This document shows, one piece after another, positions 61,201 through 64,000 of a stretch of 64,000 nucleotides of DNA; positions within the stretch are counted from its first letter, which is position 1, and each line of letters begins with the position of its first letter. The notes beneath the pieces are model-generated. The model did no database searches and had not been told where the DNA came from. It worked only from the letters and a program-made list of their open reading frames with translations. This stretch comes from Closterium sp. Naga37s-1 (lineage: Eukaryota > Streptophyta > Zygnematophyceae > Desmidiales > Closteriaceae). The stretch spans positions 875,501 to 939,500 of the forward strand of contig CANJKZ010000264.1 of the NCBI GenBank assembly GCA_947471745.1, given 5' to 3'. Made by a program: the position numbers and the translations under genes.

Positions 61201-64000
61201 AGCATGGGCAGCATGGGCCGCACCATAAGACCACACCACACCACACCACACCACACCACACCACACCACACCACACCACACCACACCACACCAAACCACA
61301 CCACACCACACCACACCAAACAATGCGGATTAGGCTTACAACACATCACACACTCTCTACACCTGGTGGGGGACGTTAGCCTCCTTCAATTTCGCTGAGA
61401 GCGCCTCGCTGATCTCAACCGACATGGTGCCCACTAGCACACACACAGCACAGCACCATGTTTCCCAGGGCCACACTGCAGCACAGCACCACGCCACACC
61501 GCACAACACAGCACAGCACCCACTCTCCTCACCTGGTGGGGAACATTCGCCTCCTTTAGTTTGGCCGAGAGCGCCTCACTGATCTCAACCGACGTGGTTC
61601 CCACCAGCACCGGCCGCCCCTCTGCATGCCGCCCCTTCACATCTGCGACAACCGCCTTCCACTTGCCCACTGACGTGCGATACACCACGTCTTGCTCGTC
61701 CTGTAGTTGGTGTCAAGGGAGTAGCAAGGTTATAACAACAGAGGGAAGGAGTGAATGATAGACCACCAGCACTGGCTGCTCCTCTGCGTGCCGCCCCTTC
61801 ACATCCGCCACCACGGCCTTCCACTTGCCCACTGACGTGCGATACACCACGTCTTGCTCATCCTGTGAGGAATACAAAGGACGGGCAAATCCGCAAGTGA
61901 CAAGAAAGGGCACCTCCTACATGACGCACTCGCGCTTATTGGCTTGATTAACACTGCACGCGACACTCACTTACCAAATCATTGGGCCATGATTATACAT
62001 TGTCCCTAACAACCCTTCCTAAAAAGAAAATAAGACCTTCCGATTTGCTGTGCAAGGATTCGATCTTTTACGAGGAGCTTTCCTGGCTCAACCAGCTTCA
62101 TCTGCTTTCCGCATAAAAAACACGAGTTGATGGAAGTAAGGCCTCCGCAGCCCACCTGTCCTCTTTTGACAGCTCAACCAGCTTCATCCCTCCACACAAA
62201 CGGGCTTCACCTTTCTCTGCAGGGGCCGGTTGGTGGGGACCTCGGCCACAGCCAGCTTGTAGATGCTCTCAAACTCGTCGGCCTCTGTCGCTGCCGTGCC
62301 TGTCATGCCGCACAGCTTGGGGTACTGCAGAGCAGATGGATACACAGCAACAAGGGTTGTAGAGTCTGGGTTGTTGGATGCATATGCTGCTCGCAACCAC
62401 ACCTGTCCGCCTCTATGGCTGCCGTGTCATTCATGCCACACAGTTTGGGGTACTCCAGTGCAGATAGATAAGGTGAAAGGAAGGGAAGAGACGGGGGTTG
62501 GAGGGACAAAGAGCAAGGGAAGATGGGTTGGAGGGACAAATGAAGGGGGGGAGGGCTGGCGGATTGTTGCTGCCTCTGTGGCAGCCAAGCCGGTCACGCC
62601 AAATAGCTTGGGGCAATGCAGTGCAGAAGGTAAAAAGGGGTTTGGAGTGGGGGGTGGGGGAGGGAAGGGGAAGGGGGTGTAAAACTGGGCTATCTCGACT
62701 GCTGGTGCCTCTGTGGCTGCTGCCCCAGTCATGCCACACAGCTCGGGGTACTGCCATGGGATAGGCACATGAATTGCGTTGTTGGCAATGAGGATTGGAC
62801 TGGTTTGATATGTGCTGCTTTCTACCACTCTTGAATGACCACGTGGCTGCTAAGCCAGCCATGCCATGCTACACAGCTTGGTTCCCTCAGACAGGCATAC
62901 ACCGCAGGGTATTTTTGAGAATTCTAAAAAATACCCTGAGACAGGCATACACCTTCCATACCTGCAGGAAGAAATTCCGGTAGCTTATGGATGCCAGACT
63001 GACAAACATTTGACGAGGATACACATCAACGCATGCAAGCCTGCCATACATACACGCATTCAGCTGGCCTGACATACCTGGGGGAAGAAGTTTTGATAGC
63101 TGATAGAGGCCAAACTGACTGTCTCGTTCTGAATCCCCACTCCCTCCTTCGCCTCCACTGCCTGGTGCACGGCCTCACTCACTCCACACAGACCCACCTA
63201 AATGCAAGCCCACCCCTCATGCAACCTCGTCTTGATGGGCACAACAGGTCACACACACAGCACAGCACGCCTGGCATACCACGCCCTCCTTTGCCTCCAC
63301 TGCCTAGTGCACGCCCTCACTCCACCGCCGCCCCTCCATTATCCTCCCTCCATCGCTCCACTCCACACAAGCACATCAACCATACAAGCCCATATTCCAC
63401 TTGAGCTCACTTTCCATGCCAGCACGACTTGATTCGCACAACTGATTCCTCACACATACACCTTCGAGTCGACTCACAAGTCACCATGCCAGCACGTTTA
63501 GGCACAGCTGATTCCTCACACATACACCTTCGAGTCGACTCACAAGTCACTATGTCAGCACGTTTTACTAGGCACAGCTGATTCCTCACACATACACCTT
63601 CGAGTCGACTCACAAGTCACCATGTCAGCACGTTTTACTAGGCACAGCTGATTCCTCACACATACACCTGCCATACCTGCAGGAAGAAGTTCTGATAGCT
63701 GATCGAAGCGAGGCTGACCGTTTCGTTCTGGATCGCCACACCCTCCTTTGCCTCCACTGCTTGATGCACGCCCTCGCTCCACCGCCGCCCCTCCATTATC
63801 CTCCCTGTAAACTCATCCACTATAAGCACCGCGCCGTCGCGCACAATGTACTGCACGTCCTTAGCAAAGAGCTCCTTGGCTTTGATTGCGTTGAGGAGAA
63901 AGGACGCCCACTGCTCCTTGGGGTCGTACAGATCTGTCACTTTGAGCACCAGCTCTGCTTCCTCGTACCCTATCTCTGTTAAGAGAACAACCTTCTGCTT
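39905..64000 (-). CDS. SECA1: Plastid-type SecA protein-translocation ATPase, 3' two-thirds (5' end beyond window)
   Basis: SecA drives proteins through the thylakoid Sec channel with ATP. Thirteen exons join in frame to 667 residues: >64000-63677, 62324-62211, 61700-61533, 60689-60514, 53005-52933, 51964-51818, 51176-51012, 45272-45036, 42178-42062, 41289-41222, 41000-40883, 40611-40372, 39961-39905 (stop). Motifs in order: [17 protein letters not shown] and [94 protein letters not shown] joined to [17 protein letters not shown] (helicase motif VI, arginine fingers), [41 protein letters not shown]. It ends [11 protein letters not shown] without the bacterial zinc domain, as in plastid SecA. 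Walker A lies outside the window. Almost every exon has decayed copies in the flanking introns. A Copia element sits in the 7.5-kb intron after the exon at 60514. Confidence 0.96.
40257..40340 (-). repeat. Echo of the Sec[11 protein letters not shown] exon
   Basis: Reads [21 protein letters not shown] and YSVYQ, then a GT donor (gtgagaaa). It is a diverged copy of the 3' part of exon 40611-40372, with copied donor. A further repeat of about 90 bp (RWYDLRI-type) follows at about 40080-40255, with a gagtcgaatc palindrome between its two copies. Confidence 0.85.
41367..41432 (-). repeat. Echo of the Sec[14 protein letters not shown] exon
   Basis: Reads [21 protein letters not shown] after a cctcag acceptor, next to exon 41289-41222, which has FEALTKKVK. 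Donor end not preserved. Confidence 0.85.
41505..41660. repeat. 37-bp tandem array, about 4 copies, unit 3
   Basis: Same array but three copies (111 bp) shorter than in units 1 and 2, inside the intron of the full SecA gene. Confidence 0.95.
41766..41960 (-). repeat. Two echoes of the 3' half of the Sec[11 protein letters not shown] exon
   Basis: [19 protein letters not shown] (41766-41822) and [19 protein letters not shown] (41893-41955). Both keep the gtgagg donor of exon 42178-42062 but lack its 5' half, and are separated by CACCTGAC-rich sequence. Confidence 0.85.
42259..43115 (-). repeat. Six echoes of the 5' half of the Sec[14 protein letters not shown] exon
   Basis: Copies at about 42268-42332, 42422-42478, 42559-42629, 42714-42774, 42888-42945 and 43048-43113. 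They lie about 110 to 170 bp apart, most read LNSQRE(R/W)FYSER(R/Q)RALETED, and start after a caccag acceptor. The two outermost are the most decayed. The intact exon is 42178-42062. Confidence 0.9.
43168..44505. repeat. 16-bp satellite, about 83 copies
   Basis: Unit cgaccgccaccacaca for about 29 copies, then cgaccgccaccactca for about 54 copies. The change is abrupt at about 43634. A few copies carry 1-base indels near 43975-44065. All frames are open because the unit lacks stops. Lies in the SecA intron between exons 45272-45036 and 42178-42062. Confidence 0.97.
44505..44950 (-). repeat. Echoes of the Sec[13 protein letters not shown] exon and a 16-bp minor array
   Basis: 44860-44945 reads [20 protein letters not shown] and LFEYDQ with a GT donor. 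44695-44770 reads a shorter copy. 44505-44540 is a fragment ([10 protein letters not shown]) cut by the edge of the 16-bp satellite. Between them at 44577-44690 is a separate array of about 7 copies of ctccacacgccctacc-like units. Confidence 0.85.
44951..45035. repeat. CACTG/CACCG pentamer-like repeat
   Basis: Interrupted runs of ctgca and ccgca pentamers next to the donor of exon 45272-45036. Similar pentamer runs occur at several SecA intron starts. Confidence 0.7.
45355..45500 (-). repeat. Echo of the Sec[16 protein letters not shown] exon
   Basis: Reads [18 protein letters not shown], then [20 protein letters not shown] and GDLP. It is a diverged copy of the 5' part of exon 45272-45036, ending where an unrelated stretch (45507 onward) begins. 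Confidence 0.88.
45507..45740 (-). other. Unidentified open stretch within a SecA intron
   Basis: The minus strand reads a charged, protein-like stretch: [18 protein letters not shown], then [20 protein letters not shown], then [20 protein letters not shown]. It is not part of SecA and I recognise no family. It sits between an exon echo and the 18-bp satellite, and could be a captured exon from another gene or chance. Confidence 0.35.
45826..50527. repeat. 18-bp satellite, about 260 copies
   Basis: Unit ctcatcctctacaccccc, almost perfectly homogeneous. The left end (45826-46260) has variants with one C fewer or an extra A (ctacaacccccc); single 17-bp units recur near 46755 and 48100 and shift the frame. 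On the SecA sense strand the unit gives a GGGGG run every 18 bases. It lies in the intron between exons 51176-51012 and 45272-45036. Confidence 0.98.
50528..50910 (-). repeat. Echoes from two SecA exons
   Basis: 50745-50815 reads [21 protein letters not shown] followed by GT, a copy of the 3' part of exon 51176-51012. 50846-50903 is a weaker copy (IGTERHES). 50570-50640 resembles the QGDPSSS start of the next exon. The palindrome ttttgaggcgcctcagaa lies at about 50657-50674. Confidence 0.8.
51235..51530 (-). repeat. Two echoes of the Sec[14 protein letters not shown] exon
   Basis: 51245-51357 reads [20 protein letters not shown] then [12 protein letters not shown]. 51408-51525 reads [18 protein letters not shown] then [13 protein letters not shown]. 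Both keep the acceptor side of exon 51176-51012 and lose the donor. G-rich sequence follows at about 51525-51600. Confidence 0.88.
52492..52620. repeat. CATGCT hexamer array
   Basis: About 21 copies of catgctc-type hexamers (catgct, some catgcc), in a SecA intron between two exon echoes. Confidence 0.95.
52629..52650. repeat. Perfect 22-bp palindrome
   Basis: CG + ttttgaggcgcctcaaaa + CG, perfectly self-complementary. Flanked on both sides by related sequence (ggccgcctcg and tggccacctcg), as if placed within a duplicated segment. Confidence 0.95.
52846..52945 (-). repeat. Triplicated donor site of a SecA exon
   Basis: The end of exon 53005-52933 plus its donor (gaacctgg-acg-gtatgtcctgcc) is repeated twice downstream in the intron, at about 52889-52913 and 52850-52874, with two base differences. 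Confidence 0.85.
53236..53633 (+). repeat. Left LTR of the copia element
   Basis: 398 bp, starts tgttaaaatatatattgtg and ends gctactttcaca. Contains several short inverted segments around accaattgtggt. Identical to the right LTR. Confidence 0.98.
53634..55049 (+). other. Copia leader and gag-position region
   Basis: Very GC-rich, Pro/Ala/Arg-coding low-complexity sequence with an internal repeat of roughly 60-130 bp (cgccgcgacgtc, gcctgcgcatcc) at about 53930-54540 and a C-run near 54565. I see no capsid-like or zinc-knuckle signature, so the gag assignment rests on position alone. Confidence 0.6.
55050..59912 (+). CDS. Copia pol region (protease, integrase, RT, RNase H)
   Basis: Fossil mobile-element gene. 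The N-terminal part is Ser/Gln-rich low complexity. Domains by position: protease [10 protein letters not shown] near 56190; GAG-pre-integrase HHRLGHPNF near 56730; integrase [25 protein letters not shown] and PQQNGIAE between 56900 and 57240; a CAG-rich polyglutamine linker at 57840-58140; reverse transcriptase with [23 protein letters not shown] and VYVDDM between 58400 and 59100; RNase H with [20 protein letters not shown] and [11 protein letters not shown] between 59450 and 59850. The region looks whole. The true start is unknown. Confidence 0.95.
59956..60353 (+). repeat. Right LTR of the copia element
   Basis: 398 bp, identical to 53236-53633; followed by the target duplication CCCTC. 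Confidence 0.98.
60354..60850 (-). repeat. Echoes of the Sec[17 protein letters not shown] exon
   Basis: 60359-60430 is a decayed copy of the exon's 3' half ([23 protein letters not shown]), split by the copia insertion from its end at about 53210-53235. 60765-60850 is a copy of the 5' half (AKPENVE). The intact exon is 60689-60514. Confidence 0.87.
60945..61125. mobile_element. Foldback element with 78-bp arms
   Basis: Arm 60945-61022 is the near-perfect reverse complement of 61048-61125 (arms share ccttcccttaattgttttc-type start, cacattgtttctt, caccatgg, tgcgtaatcaaggcaacg), with a 25-base loop. Weaker pairing extends some 15 bases outward. There is no coding sequence, so this is a likely foldback or MITE in a SecA intron. 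Confidence 0.75.
61142..61440 (-). repeat. Two echoes of the Sec[21 protein letters not shown] exon plus ACCAC array
   Basis: 61142-61205 reads [20 protein letters not shown]. 61367-61436 reads [20 protein letters not shown] with NVPHQ and a GT donor. Between them, 61229-61320 is a pentamer array (accac, about 18 copies). The intact exon is 61700-61533. Confidence 0.88.
61765..61866 (-). repeat. Echo of the Sec[19 protein letters not shown] exon
   Basis: Nearly perfect copy of the 5' two-thirds of exon 61700-61533 ([20 protein letters not shown], then [13 protein letters not shown]), upstream of it in the gene, with the acceptor changed to cctcacag. It could act as an alternative exon. Confidence 0.88.
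61867..62210. other. SecA intron, no feature
   Basis: No gene or array seen. A short direct repeat (ggctcaaccagcttcatc-like) occurs at about 62090 and 62172. Confidence 0.6.
62400..62885 (-). repeat. Four echoes of the Sec[16 protein letters not shown] exon
   Basis: Copies at about 62407-62452, 62568-62614, 62698-62750 and 62836-62880, spaced 130 to 160 bp apart. They read [45 protein letters not shown] and [11 protein letters not shown]. All keep the 5' part after a ctgca-type acceptor and lack the 3' part. The intact exon is 62324-62211. Confidence 0.9.
62960..63350 (-). repeat. Three echoes of the Sec[14 protein letters not shown] exon
   Basis: 62961-63003 reads [14 protein letters not shown] plus the gtatgg donor. 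63078-63175 reads [18 protein letters not shown] then [13 protein letters not shown] plus GT. 63281-63350 is an earlier part ([17 protein letters not shown]). A 36-bp direct repeat (acaggcatacacc, tttttgagaattc area) lies near 62890-62955. Confidence 0.88.
63440..63670. repeat. 66-70-bp array carrying the GAGTCGACTC palindrome
   Basis: About 3.3 copies of a unit with gattcctcacacatacacc, cgagtcgactcacaag and cagcacgttt; starts near 63444, 63510, 63580 and 63650. It ends at the donor of the exon at 63677. Confidence 0.93.

Noticed and set aside
39905-64000. Bacterial contamination or a plastid-to-nucleus raw insert as source of SecA
   Set aside because: Thirteen exons with canonical introns and nuclear neighbours; this is a resident nuclear gene.

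Overview
The window comes from the nuclear genome of a green-lineage eukaryote, most likely a streptophyte alga or an early land plant. The genes are split by GT-AG introns. A DWF5-type sterol delta-7 reductase and a chloroplast-type SecA (lacking the C-terminal zinc domain) both read very close to the plant proteins as I remember them. Naming a genus would be a guess. All gene names here rest on recalled family motifs, not on a search.

Layout. About the first 42.7 kb is a near-identical tandem repeat: unit 1 (1-15604), unit 2 (15605-31192) and unit 3 (31193-42672). Each unit carries, in alternating orientation, DWF5 (+), a DUF268-family membrane protein (-), a small cysteine-rich one-pass membrane protein (+) and the 3' end of SecA (-). 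Units 1 and 2 then switch abruptly, inside a SecA intron, to the 3' two-thirds of a METTL5-type rRNA methyltransferase gene (+). Unit 3 does not switch: it runs on into the real SecA gene, which fills 39905 to the right edge and lacks its N-terminal third only because the window ends. The source order was therefore METTL5 - DWF5 - DUF268 - small membrane protein - SecA, and the tandem duplication broke METTL5 and SecA at the unit joints.

SecA is the striking gene. I could place 13 in-frame exons (667 codons) spread over 24 kb. Its introns are full of decayed, partial copies of the neighbouring exons, often still with a splice site: I call these exon echoes. Nearly every exon has one, and one has about eight. 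The introns also hold a 4.7-kb array of an 18-bp repeat, a 1.3-kb array of a 16-bp repeat, a foldback element, and a young complete-looking Copia LTR retrotransposon that landed inside an exon echo. METTL5 shows the same echoes. A short palindrome family (core GAGTCGACTC or GAGGCGCCTC flanked by T and A runs) recurs near several duplicated pieces.

Functionally the genes look unrelated: sterol synthesis in the ER, a predicted Golgi/ER-anchored methyltransferase-fold protein, a small surface-type protein, the plastid protein-export motor and an 18S rRNA methyltransferase. The interest lies in how this DNA duplicates itself at three scales: 15.6-kb units, exon-sized pieces, and 16/18/37-bp satellites.
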